DNA from: Candidatus Methanomethylicus oleisabuli
GTDB lineage: Archaea; Thermoproteota; Methanomethylicia; Methanomethylicales; Methanomethylicaceae
Length of the DNA: 42,329 bases
Assembly: GCA_001717025.1 (NCBI GenBank)
Contig: MAGU01000038.1
Span: 1-42,329, forward strand
Direction of reading: 5' to 3'
Every line of letters starts with the position of its first letter. The first letter of the stretch is position 1. The notes beneath the pieces are model-generated. The model searched no databases and had not been told where the DNA came from. It saw only the letters and a list, made by a program, of their open reading frames with translations. Shown in pieces: positions 8,214 to 16,870 of the stretch. The translations under genes and the position numbers were made by a program.

Positions 8214-8871
8214 GCCGGACGAAGTCGCCGTCCTTGATCCCGTACTTCTTGCGTAGCTGGTCCTTCGCGATCACCTCGATGACGTCCTGCCCGTAGTGCG
8301 TCCGGTGTATCATCAGTATCGCGCCCTCCTCGGCGTCGTTTATCGTCACCTTGAAGCACTTCACGTCGCCGTAGGTCCGCTCGCCGTTCACGAACCCCTT
8401 TATCGTTATCCCCGGCAGCGCCTCGAGCTCCTTCCGCGCCTTGATGTCGTCTATCGACTTGAGCTTGATGTTGAGGGTCCCCGGGAACGGCGTGAAGCCT
8501 AGCTTCTCGCTGAACTGCTCCTTGTAGCCTCCCTTCGTGACGTAGTAGGCGCCCTCGCCGAAGCCCGAGAAGACGCTCCCGTTTATGAATATCGCCCTCC
8601 TGCCTCCCTCGAAGCAGGCCCCGAGCGCCGCGTAGACCTCCCTGAGCGCCTCCATCCCCCTGTCCGTTATCGTTATGTTCTGCCCCTTCGGCGTCAGCTC
8701 CCGCGTGATGTATCCCCCGGCGGCGAGCTGGCTCAGCCTCCTGGATGCCGTCTGCTGCGACTCGCCGCATAGCTTCCCGAAGTCGTCCGTGCCGAGCAGG
8801 ACCTGCCTAGAGTGCCCTCCCATCTTGAATATCTCGAAGAGCGCAAACCAAAGCTTGCCATCCATTTCCAC
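8194..8871 (-). CDS. ribK: CTP-dependent riboflavin kinase with N-terminal helix-turn-helix, RibK
   Basis: Archaeal RibK converts riboflavin to FMN using CTP. The 225-residue protein has an N-terminal winged helix (about 10-85, QQTASRRLSQLAAGGYITRE) and a C-terminal kinase barrel (about 92-225). The barrel carries GSVFSGFGEGAYYV, TPFPGTLNIKL and a terminal KDGDFVRLKALVE. The two-domain form is common in archaea and may let the enzyme regulate flavin genes. It converges on ribL, the next enzyme of the pathway; their last 20 bases overlap. Confidence 0.93.
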   Translation of the reverse strand: MEMDGKLWFALFEIFKMGGHSRQVLLGTDDFGKLCGESQQTASRRLSQLAAGGYITRELTPKGQNITITDRGMEALREVYAALGACFEGGRRAIFINGSVFSGFGEGAYYVTKGGYKEQFSEKLGFTPFPGTLNIKLKSIDDIKARKELEALPGITIKGFVNGERTYGDVKCFKVTINDAEEGAILMIHRTHYGQDVIEVIAKDQLRKKYGIKDGDFVRLKALVE

Positions 8872-8933
8872 GCCAGTCCACTCCGTTGCCTTCCTTACTC
8901 CTTTTTTCCTTCCTTCCTTCCATACTCCCTTGC

Positions 8934-10514
8934 TTACTCCTTCACGACCTCCGAGTAGACCCCAACGAACGCCGGCCCCCGGACGTCTATCTTGCCGTGC
9001 CTGCTCGAGACGTACCTCACGCCGACGTCCGAGACCCTGATGTTGATGTCGCTCGGGAGCTTCGCCATCCTCGTCCTGACCTCCATCCTCCCGTCCCGCT
9101 CGACCCTGGCGGCAGCCATCTTCGCCACCGCGTCAAGGTACCTCACCCCTGTCCTTATGCCCTTGGACCTGGCGTTCCTGATCAGCTCCACGCCCTCCAT
9201 CCCCTCCTCCGGGATGCCCAGTATGTTGCCGTCGTAGACCACCAGCTCGTTGAACGCCGCCGGCCCGACCAGCTTCACGTTCGGGTCCGGCTCGAAGACC
9301 TTTACCCTGACCGCCCTGCCCCCGACCCGCCCCTCGAAGGCGACGAACTCGCAGGGGCTGCCCGCGCCCCTCATCTCCTCGACCTTCCTGACGATCGCCC
9401 TCTCCACCTCCCTCCCCTCGGCGGTCCCCGGCTCCTCTATGAACGATATCTGCCTTGCCAGCGCCGCGTCCGAGAGGATCCACTCTCCGTAGAACTGCGG
9501 GTAAGCCATCTCTCTGATGTCCGAGTAGCCGTTGAGCAGCATGGCGATCCGCTCGACCCCCATCCCGATGTTGAGGACCGGGTGCTCTATCCCGTACCTC
9601 GCAAGCGCGACCGGGCTGTAGAGCCCGAAGTCCATCAGCTCGACCCACCCCGCCTTCTCCGACCTAGCAAAGACCTCGTGCTCCGTCCCAGGCGCGTAGT
9701 ACTTCGCCGTCACCCTCTTCCGCTCCGTCCTGACCTCCTGGAAGCCGAGCCTCCTGAGCACCAGCTCTGCCACTGCACTGCCGTCGTCCACCGAGACCTC
9801 GTCGTCCATTATGACCGACGATGCCGCGTTGTGGAACCTCAGGTGGGAGGCGTCCTCCTGCTGCTCCCTCCTAGCCCTCAGCCCGACGCAGAAGAGCTTC
9901 ACCGGCATCTCCAGCTTGTGCTGTACCGCCAGGCACGTCTGGAACCATGCGCTGGTTATGTGCGACCGCAGGAGCATCTTCGTCGGTTGCGCCTCGACCC
10001 TCCTCAGCTCCGGGAAGACCTCGTTCATTACCTTCAGCGCGAGCGTGTCCGGTACCCCCATCCCTTCCGTCAGCCTCTCCACCAGGTCGTCCCCGTCAAC
10101 CTTCCCCTTCTTGTAGTCGTGGAAGACCCCCCTCACCCTGGCGAGCGCCTCCTCGTCCGTCGGCGCGCCCAGCCTCCTCATCTCCTCGACCTTCTCAGCG
10201 CCGATTCCGATGTCCGGCCTTGGGCGCGTCGCCAGGTAGTAGCACCTGTCCAGTATCGCCGGCGCCTCGTTCCCGTACTGCTTGTAAAGGTCTGCCTCAT
10301 CGACCGTCATGGGGTTCACGACCTCGTCGAAGCCGAGCTCGAGGTAAGCCTCCCTCAGCCTGTTAGCCGTCTCGGAGAGGACGTGCGCCGCCCCCCTCCT
10401 GCCCTGGTTGGGCTGGAACGCCCCCCTCCCTCCAACAAGCCTCCCGGTCTCCGCCCACGCTGCCTCGAAGTCCCTGTCCGCCTTCTCCAGCACCTCCTTT
10501 ATGTTGAACCTCAT
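8934..10514 (-). CDS. sepS: O-phosphoserine--tRNA(Cys) ligase (SepRS)
   Basis: A class II synthetase that charges tRNA-Cys with phosphoserine, which SepCysS then converts to cysteinyl-tRNA. The 526-residue protein shows the pocket segments LLRSHITSAWFQTC and HLRFHNAASSVIMDDEVS, the motif 3 GMGVERIAML and a C-terminal anticodon-binding region. ATG 10514 is preferred over one seven codons earlier because GGAGG precedes it. The partner gene is not in this window. It lies directly behind a translin-family gene. The enzyme is known mainly from methanogens, Archaeoglobus and some uncultured archaea, so it is a strong lineage clue. Confidence 0.93.
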   Translation of the reverse strand: MRFNIKEVLEKADRDFEAAWAETGRLVGGRGAFQPNQGRRGAAHVLSETANRLREAYLELGFDEVVNPMTVDEADLYKQYGNEAPAILDRCYYLATRPRPDIGIGAEKVEEMRRLGAPTDEEALARVRGVFHDYKKGKVDGDDLVERLTEGMGVPDTLALKVMNEVFPELRRVEAQPTKMLLRSHITSAWFQTCLAVQHKLEMPVKLFCVGLRARREQQEDASHLRFHNAASSVIMDDEVSVDDGSAVAELVLRRLGFQEVRTERKRVTAKYYAPGTEHEVFARSEKAGWVELMDFGLYSPVALARYGIEHPVLNIGMGVERIAMLLNGYSDIREMAYPQFYGEWILSDAALARQISFIEEPGTAEGREVERAIVRKVEEMRGAGSPCEFVAFEGRVGGRAVRVKVFEPDPNVKLVGPAAFNELVVYDGNILGIPEEGMEGVELIRNARSKGIRTGVRYLDAVAKMAAARVERDGRMEVRTRMAKLPSDINIRVSDVGVRYVSSRHGKIDVRGPAFVGVYSEVVKE

Positions 10515-10535
10515 CTGCGATGCGCCTCCAACCAT

Positions 10536-11171
10536 TCAATCGTGCACTGCCCTCTCCCGCATAGCCCTCTCCATGCTCTCCCTTATCCGCTGCCCCTGGA
10601 GCGCCAGCGTAACGTCGCCCCGTGTCTCCTCGACGAGCCTCCTGTTGACGTCGACCTTCCTCTTAAGGTTCGGCACGACCGCCCTCGGGAAGTCGAGGCT
10701 CTTGAGCGCCGTGTAGGCCTCCTCCATCACGCCGAGCGCCCTCTCCGCCTCCGCGAAGTCGTCCCTCCTGAGCGAGTCGAGCGCGTGCCTCCGCATCTCC
10801 CCGACGGCGTCGGCTAGCCCGGTTATGTAAGCCTCTACCGGCACCCTCAGCCGCTGCGGCGACGGAGCCTCCTCCCCCCTGATGATCGCGGCGAGGATGT
10901 TTGCCTCCGCGTACTCCTGGAACGCCTGCGGCAGGGGGCCGACGTAGTAGAACTCCTGGCGCCCGGCGCAGACCTCGAGCGCCCCATCGAGCGCCCTGCG
11001 CGCCTCCGCCAGGCTCCCCTCCGCCGCCTGCCGGTCCCCCTTGTGGATGGACAGGACGGCGCTGCCGGACCTCCTGATTATCTCCCTAGAGAACGCGATT
11101 ACCCTCTCCCTGTCCCCGTCCTTCGCCTTCAGGACGGCGTCTATCTCTGACAGCTGCCTCTCGAAGCCCAT
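10536..11171 (-). CDS. Translin-family protein (COG2178-like)
   Basis: A 211-residue all-helical protein resembling archaeal translin/TRAX homologues, which bind nucleic acid and in some cases act as RNases. Visible features are the N-terminal heptad-like helices (GFERQLSEIDAVLKAKDGDR), the conserved REIIRRSGSAVLSIHKGD segment and FQEYAEANILAAIIRGEE. The last carries glutamates like those of the TRAX active site. Its stop codon abuts the SepRS gene, so the two are probably co-transcribed. A second ATG 12 bases upstream is possible. The cellular target is unknown. Confidence 0.8.
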   Translation of the reverse strand: MGFERQLSEIDAVLKAKDGDRERVIAFSREIIRRSGSAVLSIHKGDRQAAEGSLAEARRALDGALEVCAGRQEFYYVGPLPQAFQEYAEANILAAIIRGEEAPSPQRLRVPVEAYITGLADAVGEMRRHALDSLRRDDFAEAERALGVMEEAYTALKSLDFPRAVVPNLKRKVDVNRRLVEETRGDVTLALQGQRIRESMERAMRERAVHD

Positions 11172-11195
11172 ATCCGGCACCACTCAAAAGTGAGT

Positions 11196-12134
11196 TCACC
11201 TCACCTTTTTAGGCTTACCTATCCGGCTGAGCAGGGCGACCCTGCTTATGGGCACCTCGCCCGCCAACTCGTAGCCGGTCATCCCCGCCAGCTCCCCAGC
11301 GAACTCGACGACCTCGCGGTGGCTCGGCATGCTCTCGAACCCGAGCCTCGTCGTGGAGAAGCCGACGTGCATGTAAGCCTTCACCTCGACGTAGGTCGGC
11401 TGGCTCGACGATATGATCCTGGCGTATCCGGCTGGGTCGCAGAGGTTGAGCCCCCTGACCGCCGTGATCCGGACCGCGGTGGGGCACGAGAAGCTCCTGA
11501 GCATGCCGAGGGACTCCATGAGCCGCCCCCAGCTCCCCTCCGAGGTTGGCCTGCAGACCTCGTTGTATACCTCCTCGGACGGCGCGCTGAGGGAGATGTA
11601 GAGCTGGGTGGGCTCCCTGATCCTGCCGAGCGCCGAGGGGTTCGTGCCGTTGGTGACCAGGAACGTCGTCATCCCCCTCTTTGAGAACTCGCCTATCAGC
11701 CCGTCAAGCCTGGAGTACATCGTCGGCTCGCCGCTCAGGCTTATCGCGGCGTTCCTCGGCTCCATAGCCTCCGCGAACCTCGCCATGTCGACCTTCGGGT
11801 GGCCCTTGAAGCCGTTGAGCAGCCTCCTCTGCGCCGCCACCGACTGCTCCGCTATATAAGCCGGGTCGTCCTCCGCCCCCATTGCGCCCCACGCGCCGGC
11901 TGAGCCGTTCTCGCCCGGCAGGAGCCTCCAGCAGTACCTGCACGCGTTGGTGCACCATGCCGCTGCTGGGGACATCTGCAGGCAGCGGTGGCTGCTGATG
12001 CCGTAGAACTTCGCCTTGTAGCACATCTCCCCGCCGGTGAGCGCCTCCTTCGCCCAGTGGCAGACCTTCACCGCCGAGTGGCCTCCGACCGCCCTGTATC
12101 CCTGCGCCCTCAGCGCCCCAAGGGGCGTCAACAA
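11196..12134 (-). CDS. taw1: tRNA 4-demethylwyosine synthase (Taw1/TYW1), radical SAM
   Basis: Taw1 builds the tricyclic base 4-demethylwyosine at position 37 of tRNA-Phe from N1-methylguanosine and pyruvate. The 312-residue protein has both iron-sulfur sites of the family. The radical SAM cluster is CTNACRYCW with Cys61, Cys65 and Cys68. The second site uses Cys25, Cys38 and Cys51, spaced 13 apart as in characterised TYW1. LSGEPTMYSRLDGLI and FLVTNGTNP are further family blocks. The start is a TTG at 12134. It lies 21 bases behind the proteasome beta gene on the same strand. Confidence 0.93.
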   Translation of the reverse strand: MLTPLGALRAQGYRAVGGHSAVKVCHWAKEALTGGEMCYKAKFYGISSHRCLQMSPAAAWCTNACRYCWRLLPGENGSAGAWGAMGAEDDPAYIAEQSVAAQRRLLNGFKGHPKVDMARFAEAMEPRNAAISLSGEPTMYSRLDGLIGEFSKRGMTTFLVTNGTNPSALGRIREPTQLYISLSAPSEEVYNEVCRPTSEGSWGRLMESLGMLRSFSCPTAVRITAVRGLNLCDPAGYARIISSSQPTYVEVKAYMHVGFSTTRLGFESMPSHREVVEFAGELAGMTGYELAGEVPISRVALLSRIGKPKKVR

Positions 12135-12155
12135 TGGATCCGCCCTCCCGGCGGG

Positions 12156-12773
12156 TCACGCCTTCGCGGGCAGGGATTCTTCCTTGAGACCGTTCTTGCA
12201 TATCATTACGACGTCGATGCCGTCGCCTGAGGCGATGTCCCTCGAGATCGCCGCCCTTATGGAGCGCACAGCGAGGTCCCTTCCCTCCTTCGCGGTCATC
12301 TCCTGATTGTAGGCGCCCTCGATTACGCTTATCGCCAGCGAGCCGCCGGTCCCTATCGCCGCATACTTGTCCTCGATCATCGAGCCAAGCGGGTCCAGTA
12401 TGTACATCCTCGGCGCGTCAGGGTCCACCCCTCCGACGATCGTCTCTGCGAATATCGGGAAGTACTTCTGGGAGTACAGCATGTTCGCCAGTATCTTGGC
12501 TGTGGACTTGACGCTCATGGGCGAGTGCGTGTCGAGCTCGTAGAGCCTTGTCTCGGCGCTGAGCCTCCTCATGACCGCCTGCGCGTCCGAGATCAGCCCC
12601 GCGAATGCTACACCAACCCTTTCATTGATGGCGAAGACCTTCTTCCCCGCCTTGGTCATTATAGAAAATCCGTACGCGACGCGCTTCTCTGATGCGAGCA
12701 CGACGCCGTCCTTGCACACTATCCCGACGGTCGTCGCGCCTGCCGATGGATAACCGAACTGCTCTCCGGACAA
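12156..12773 (-). CDS. psmB: Proteasome beta subunit, probably non-catalytic
   Basis: A 20S proteasome beta-fold protein: GATTVGIVCKDGVVLASEKR, GKKVFAI, AIGTGGSLAISVIEG and a C-terminal DGIDVVMICKNG. Aligned with the beta subunit at 28505 (GTTTVGVVCRDGVV), the catalytic Thr1 is Ala13 here and Asp17 is Glu, while Lys33 is kept. Self-processing and peptidase activity are therefore unlikely unless the next Thr substitutes. Crenarchaeal proteasomes are known to mix beta subunits of which one is not processed. The longest frame starts at 12830, but its first codons are the TATA box itself. TTG 12773 fits a start site near 12790 and gives about 205 residues. Confidence 0.85.
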   Translation of the reverse strand: MSGEQFGYPSAGATTVGIVCKDGVVLASEKRVAYGFSIMTKAGKKVFAINERVGVAFAGLISDAQAVMRRLSAETRLYELDTHSPMSVKSTAKILANMLYSQKYFPIFAETIVGGVDPDAPRMYILDPLGSMIEDKYAAIGTGGSLAISVIEGAYNQEMTAKEGRDLAVRSIRAAISRDIASGDGIDVVMICKNGLKEESLPAKA

Positions 12774-12782
12774 CTCTGAAAA

Positions 12783-12808
12783 CCTCTCAACATTCAAAGG
12801 TTGAGAGG
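12783..12808. promoter_or_regulatory. Perfect 9-bp inverted repeat at the psmB promoter
   Basis: CCTCTCAAC and GTTGAGAGG are separated by 8 bases and sit immediately downstream of the minus-strand TATA box, around the expected transcription start. This is a good position for a repressor operator. Confidence 0.55.
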
Positions 12809-12811
12809 CGG

Positions 12812-12822
12812 ATATAATAAAT
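12812..12822 (-). promoter_or_regulatory. TATA box of the 12156-12773 psmB gene
   Basis: On the minus strand this reads atttattata followed by tcc. It lies about 40 bases before TTG 12773. In the longest reading frame it would encode RFIIS, which argues against the upstream start. Confidence 0.6.
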
Positions 12823-12830
12823 CTTATCAT

Positions 12831-13145
12831 GTGGATGCCGGCAAATCGATGATGCAGTCGGGATCAAGGCGCCTCCTTGCTTCGGGCTTGCCCGCCTCCT
12901 GAACGAGCAGTCGGCGCCGGCGCCGCCCTCATGGTAATGCCTGCAAACCCGATCCCGGCGCGCGCCGCTCCGTTAATCCGCAGGGGGATCGTGGTGGAGA
13001 TGGAAGGGAGATGGAGCTACGGAGCGAGGGAGAGGGCGACAAAAAACAACCGCATCCGTTAAAAGCAGGTCTAGATTGGAGGCAAAAACAGGAATCCGCA
13101 TTGCCTCCTCAATCTCGATTCGCCAGCATCTCGGAGAGAGCAAGG
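12831..13145. other. Intergenic region, no gene seen
   Basis: GC-rich, with only short open frames of poor composition. It lies between the psmB promoter and the broken MFS gene. No RNA gene or repeat was recognised. Confidence 0.5.
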
Positions 13146-14407
13146 ATGAGTAGTGGAAGGATCGCGACGAACCTCGGCTTCACGGGGCTCCCCCGCCAGA
13201 TCTACCTCCTCATCGGAATAACATTCGCGCTCTCCTTAGGCAGGAACATCGCATTCCCTTACCTTGCGATCTACCTCACAAGCGGCGCGTCGAACGGGGG
13301 CCTCGGGATAGACCCATCGATAGTAGGATTCATGCTGATGGTCGGCGGGCTGACCTCAATAGCGATGCTGCTCGTAACCGGGAGCCTCTGCGACAGGGTC
13401 GGCAGAAGGAAGACGACGCTAATCTATGCCATCCCGCTGATCTTCCTCACCCTCGCCCTCGTACGTTACCTCGCCATGGGAGTTCATGCTGGTGTACGGG
13501 CTTATGGGCGTCGTCGGGGCGTTCTACGACCCGGCCTATAATGCGATGGTAGCAGATCTCGTCCAGCCGAGCAGGCGTGAGGAGGTCTACGGCCTCTGCT
13601 ACATGACCAATAACATCGGCACGGTCGTGGGCCCACTCATCGGAGGCTTCATGCTCGCAACGACCACTTACTCCGCGCTCTTCAGAGTGATGGCCGCCTT
13701 CGTTGTAGCGGTGTCACTGGCCATATTCTTCGGTATAAAGGAGACCAACCCCTCGGGGGCGGGCCGCGCCCAGACCGGCATCGGGCCGGCAGGGGTCAAC
13801 CCCTTCAGGGGGGACCGCCTCTTCCTCATCTACTGCCCCCTTGCCGCGATGACCAACATCGTATACTCCCAATTCTATGGGTTGCTGTCCGTCTACACGG
13901 AGTATGTCGGCATGCCCGCCTACGAGTTCGGGATACTCTACTCCATAAACGGCGCGATGGTCGTACTGCTGCAGATACCGATAAGGAAGGCGACCATGCA
14001 CATAGGTAGCAAAGTCCTTCATGCTAGCGCAGACTCTGTTCGCGGTGGGATTCTCCACCTTCTTCTTCTCCCGAAACCTATCGCAGTTGGTTGTGGGGGA
14101 CATCATCCTCACCCTCGGGGAGATAACGATAGTGCCCGCGGCAAGCGGCTTCATAGCGAACCTGGCGCCTGCAAGCCAGAGGGGCAGGTACATGGCGTTC
14201 GCGAGCCTCTCCGCAGGGGTGGGCGGCTCTGTTGGGAACTACTTCGGCTTCAAGATCTACAGCCTCATGACATCAAAGGAGTATGTCTGGGCGGCGCTGG
14301 GCGCTGTGGTTTTCCTCACCCTCCCCGGCTATGCATACATGCACATGATGAAAAAGAGGCGGCTCGCGGATGGGGCGCGTCCTTCAGGAGGCGGTAGCTC
14401 AACTTAA
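13146..14407 (+). pseudogene. MFS transporter broken by two frameshifts
   Basis: Three overlapping frames read in order as one major-facilitator transporter of about 420 residues. Frame 1 (from ATG 13146) gives the first helices and the loop signature CDRVGRRKTTLIYAIP. Near 13465-13485 the frame changes to PWEFMLVYGLMGVVGAFYDP and the central helices. Near 14005-14020 it changes again to SFMLAQTLFAVGFSTFFFSR through the last helices, ending KKRRLADGARPSGGGSST. The protein level is well conserved, so the loss is recent or the assembly has errors. The substrate cannot be assigned. The intact gene would export or import a small solute across the cell membrane. Confidence 0.82.
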
Positions 14408-14641
14408 GTCAAAATAACTAAACTTGAATAACGCAAGCAAATGACTTAGTTATCCCGATTCGGCACAACCCGCATTGCCTTAATTTAATTTAATTTAAGT
14501 TAACCTCGGTCAGGCAGGCAGGCAAGCGAGCAACCCGAATAGCTTCTATCAGATCAGCTTAAACTATCTAAGCGCAACTCAACTTAACGCAATCCGCCTC
14601 AACATGGATTGACTAGACTCTGGTCGGCTCGGCTCCGCAGC
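14408..14641. other. Intergenic region with simple repeats
   Basis: AT-rich stretch between converging genes. It contains taattt repeated three times (about 14479-14497) and caggcaggcaggcaagc. No gene was seen; it probably holds the two transcription ends. Confidence 0.5.
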
Positions 14642-16156
14642 TCATCTTAAATCTGCCCTTCCGTCCGGCAGGGTCTCGGGGTACTTGAGTGGGTCGATCT
14701 TCTTGTCGATCCTTCTTCGGAGCTCCCTGACCTTCTTCCGGAAGACCGCCACTAAAACCACTGCTGCCACCACTGCAACCGCGACCGCTATCCTGATCGA
14801 GACGTCGAGCCAGTAGATGCCTATTGCGTCCTGCGCCTGCTTGTATGCGCCCTGGAAGTCCCCTGTCGCATACGTGTCGAACGCCTCCTCGACCGCCGCC
14901 CTCTCGCCGAAGACGTCGAGGACGTAGAACCGCGAGGTGACCCTATCCTTCGCGTCCAGCAGGAACTGCGCCGTCTCGAGAGCAAGCTGCCCATTGGCAT
15001 AGTCCGTCACTTCGATTGTGAACCCCAGGCCGTTGGCGCTCAGCAGCCTCAGCACGACGACCGATACGTCGTTCTCCTCATCCAGGAAGACCGCCGTCTT
15101 GCCGGCCCTCAAGTCGAAGACCGCGTCGTCCAGCGTGCCAGTCGAGGGCGTCGAGTCGATGACCCTCAGCGGGCCGTAGCCGGGCTCGATGCTCTCGTTG
15201 ACGTGGGTGATGAGGACTCCGAAGTCCGGCATCTTCTCGTCGTAGCGTACGGGTAGCCTGCACTCAACAAGGTAGTACGTCCCGTCGTTCAGCTGTATCC
15301 TTATCGCGCCGTAGCGGCTGCCGCTGAGCTTCCCGAGCTCGTTCACGTTGCATGCCGCGGTCTCGCTGGGCATCACCGTCCTGACGCTTCTATCCGGCAT
15401 CCACCCGAGCCTTATTAGGTTCCAGGACGTAAGTGCCGACTCCTCATACCTGTAGTCGTTAGACATTATGTCCCAAGGGCCCGCGTAGAAAGAAAAGTAG
15501 CTCCCGCTCGAGTAGCTGGCGTAGTCGTACAGGTCAGGCAGCCCGAGCGCGTGGCAATATTCGTGCGCAATCAGCACCCACCGGTCATACTCCGCATCGA
15601 TCATGATGCACTCCAGCGTCGCGCCGTCGCCGGTCTCGATCCCGAGCCCGTCCAGGGTGTAAGAGCTGCCCCCGAACTGCGCCGAGGAGCCTGCGTGCAG
15701 TATTACAACGCTGTCGTATGCCGAGAAGTCGACGTCCCCGTCTGCCATGGCAAACGCCTCCTCGGCGAATGCCCTAAGGGCATTGTACCCGTCGCCGCCC
15801 GAGAGGTAATCTCCGATGCTGCGGTTTGCCATATACCACCTCTGGCTCACATTCACCGTGAGGTAAATCTCGCCATAGGAGACCGTGTAGAAGTAAGACG
15901 CGACCCTTGAGAACTCATTCCTTATGCTCGAGATCATGAGGTTGTGCGCAAGGTCCGGGAACTCGACGAGGAGCACCAGCACCTTCTGCTCGCCCTGCCT
16001 CCCGTCCAGCCTAGGGTAGAGGCTGCCCTGTGCAACGTCTTGGGCTTGGGCTGAGGGGGCGGATGTGGCTGAGGCGCCAGCCGCAACTCCCTGTAGCGCC
16101 GCCGTCGAGAGTGCCAGCGCCAGAATTACGCCGATAGCGATCTTGTGAAAAGCCAT
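14642..16156 (-). CDS. Secreted, membrane-anchored M6-type metalloprotease
   Basis: A 504-residue zinc protease exported from the cell. Residues 1-27 form a signal peptide (basic FHK, then a hydrophobic IGVILALALSTAALQGVAAG). The catalytic motif is HEYCHALGLPD (His198, Glu199, His202 and Asp208, HExxHxxGxxD), as in the M6/immune inhibitor A group. YAGPWDIMSND follows with the Met-turn-like methionine. A transmembrane helix lies near 456-476 (IAVAVAVVAAVVLVAVF), followed by a basic cytoplasmic tail (KKVRELRRR). The catalytic domain therefore faces outside. It probably degrades external proteins or processes surface proteins. It appears transcribed alone. Confidence 0.87.
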   Translation of the reverse strand: MAFHKIAIGVILALALSTAALQGVAAGASATSAPSAQAQDVAQGSLYPRLDGRQGEQKVLVLLVEFPDLAHNLMISSIRNEFSRVASYFYTVSYGEIYLTVNVSQRWYMANRSIGDYLSGGDGYNALRAFAEEAFAMADGDVDFSAYDSVVILHAGSSAQFGGSSYTLDGLGIETGDGATLECIMIDAEYDRWVLIAHEYCHALGLPDLYDYASYSSGSYFSFYAGPWDIMSNDYRYEESALTSWNLIRLGWMPDRSVRTVMPSETAACNVNELGKLSGSRYGAIRIQLNDGTYYLVECRLPVRYDEKMPDFGVLITHVNESIEPGYGPLRVIDSTPSTGTLDDAVFDLRAGKTAVFLDEENDVSVVVLRLLSANGLGFTIEVTDYANGQLALETAQFLLDAKDRVTSRFYVLDVFGERAAVEEAFDTYATGDFQGAYKQAQDAIGIYWLDVSIRIAVAVAVVAAVVLVAVFRKKVRELRRRIDKKIDPLKYPETLPDGRADLR

Positions 16157-16425
16157 CCGTCTCTGCCTGCACTGGATTAGACTGTCTGAACAACAGTATA
16201 ATGTTTATGTCGTGCCCTCACCTTCGGGGCGCCGCGTTCAGCGTGTCGCCGCGTGGCATAGTGCTGCCAGGCGGGTCACCCGCTGCTTGCCGGCGCCGGC
16301 TGGCCGCGCCTTAGGGCGCTGGGGCGCGCTACTGCGAAGGCTCAGCTCAATCGGTCACCGGATGGGGCGGCTGGGAAATGCTCAAGTGCACGATCCCACA
16401 CATCTGTCATGCTGGTCTGCTGGCT
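16157..16425. other. Intergenic region upstream of the UPF0248 gene
   Basis: The left 50 bases are AT-rich and hold the protease promoter. The rest is GC-rich with several self-complementary words but no recognised RNA gene. Open frames here look like chance. Confidence 0.4.
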
Positions 16426-16695
16426 ATGCCGACGATAAGGGCCGTCCTTAACAGGCTAAAATGGTCGACCGAGGGCGGGCTATCCGACTGTGAGGTCTTC
16501 ATACTCCACCGTGGGGCGCCGGGCAACCTCAGGTCAATTCAGGGGCGCTACATAAAGGACGTCGCCCCGCGCGCCCTCATCTGCGAGGAGGACGGCGAAG
16601 AAACCCTTATCCCTTACCACCGTGTCAGGTTGATAAAGAAGGGCGCGAAGACGGTCTGGGCGAAGGCCGGCACGCCATCTGCTCGGCGAGGTTAG
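16426..16695 (+). CDS. UPF0248 (DUF504) family protein
   Basis: An 89-residue archaeal protein of the DUF504 family. The signature runs IRAVLNRLKWSTEGGLSDCE, FILHRGAPGN, then IPYHRVRLIKKGAKTVW, with the conserved HRG and PYHR. The function is unknown; related proteins occur near RNA and tRNA-modification genes. ATG 16426 is chosen because the family starts here; the longer frame from 16378 adds an unrelated leader. Confidence 0.85.
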   Translation: MPTIRAVLNRLKWSTEGGLSDCEVFILHRGAPGNLRSIQGRYIKDVAPRALICEEDGEETLIPYHRVRLIKKGAKTVWAKAGTPSARRG

Positions 16696-16870
16696 GGGCG
16701 AAGGAGAAGACGAAGAAGACGAGGGAGAGATGAAAGGGAAAGGAAAGGGAGCCTAAGCGAGAGAGGGAGAGAAAAGCGCCTGAGGATGTTAGCAGGCGGC
16801 CGGGGCGCAGAAGACCGATGCTGCGGGTCCGCGGCGCAGGCGAGCTATATGCTATATGGGTGATTCATAG

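Noticed and set aside
8886-10817. A 643-codon open frame on the plus strand
   Set aside because: It is antisense to SepRS and translin, rich in Leu, Arg, His and Pro, and has no recognisable motif. High GC with strong codon bias keeps the reverse frame open.
16200-16380. Structured RNA (RNase P or SRP RNA) in the GC-rich stretch before the UPF0248 gene
   Set aside because: None of the conserved core words of either RNA could be found.
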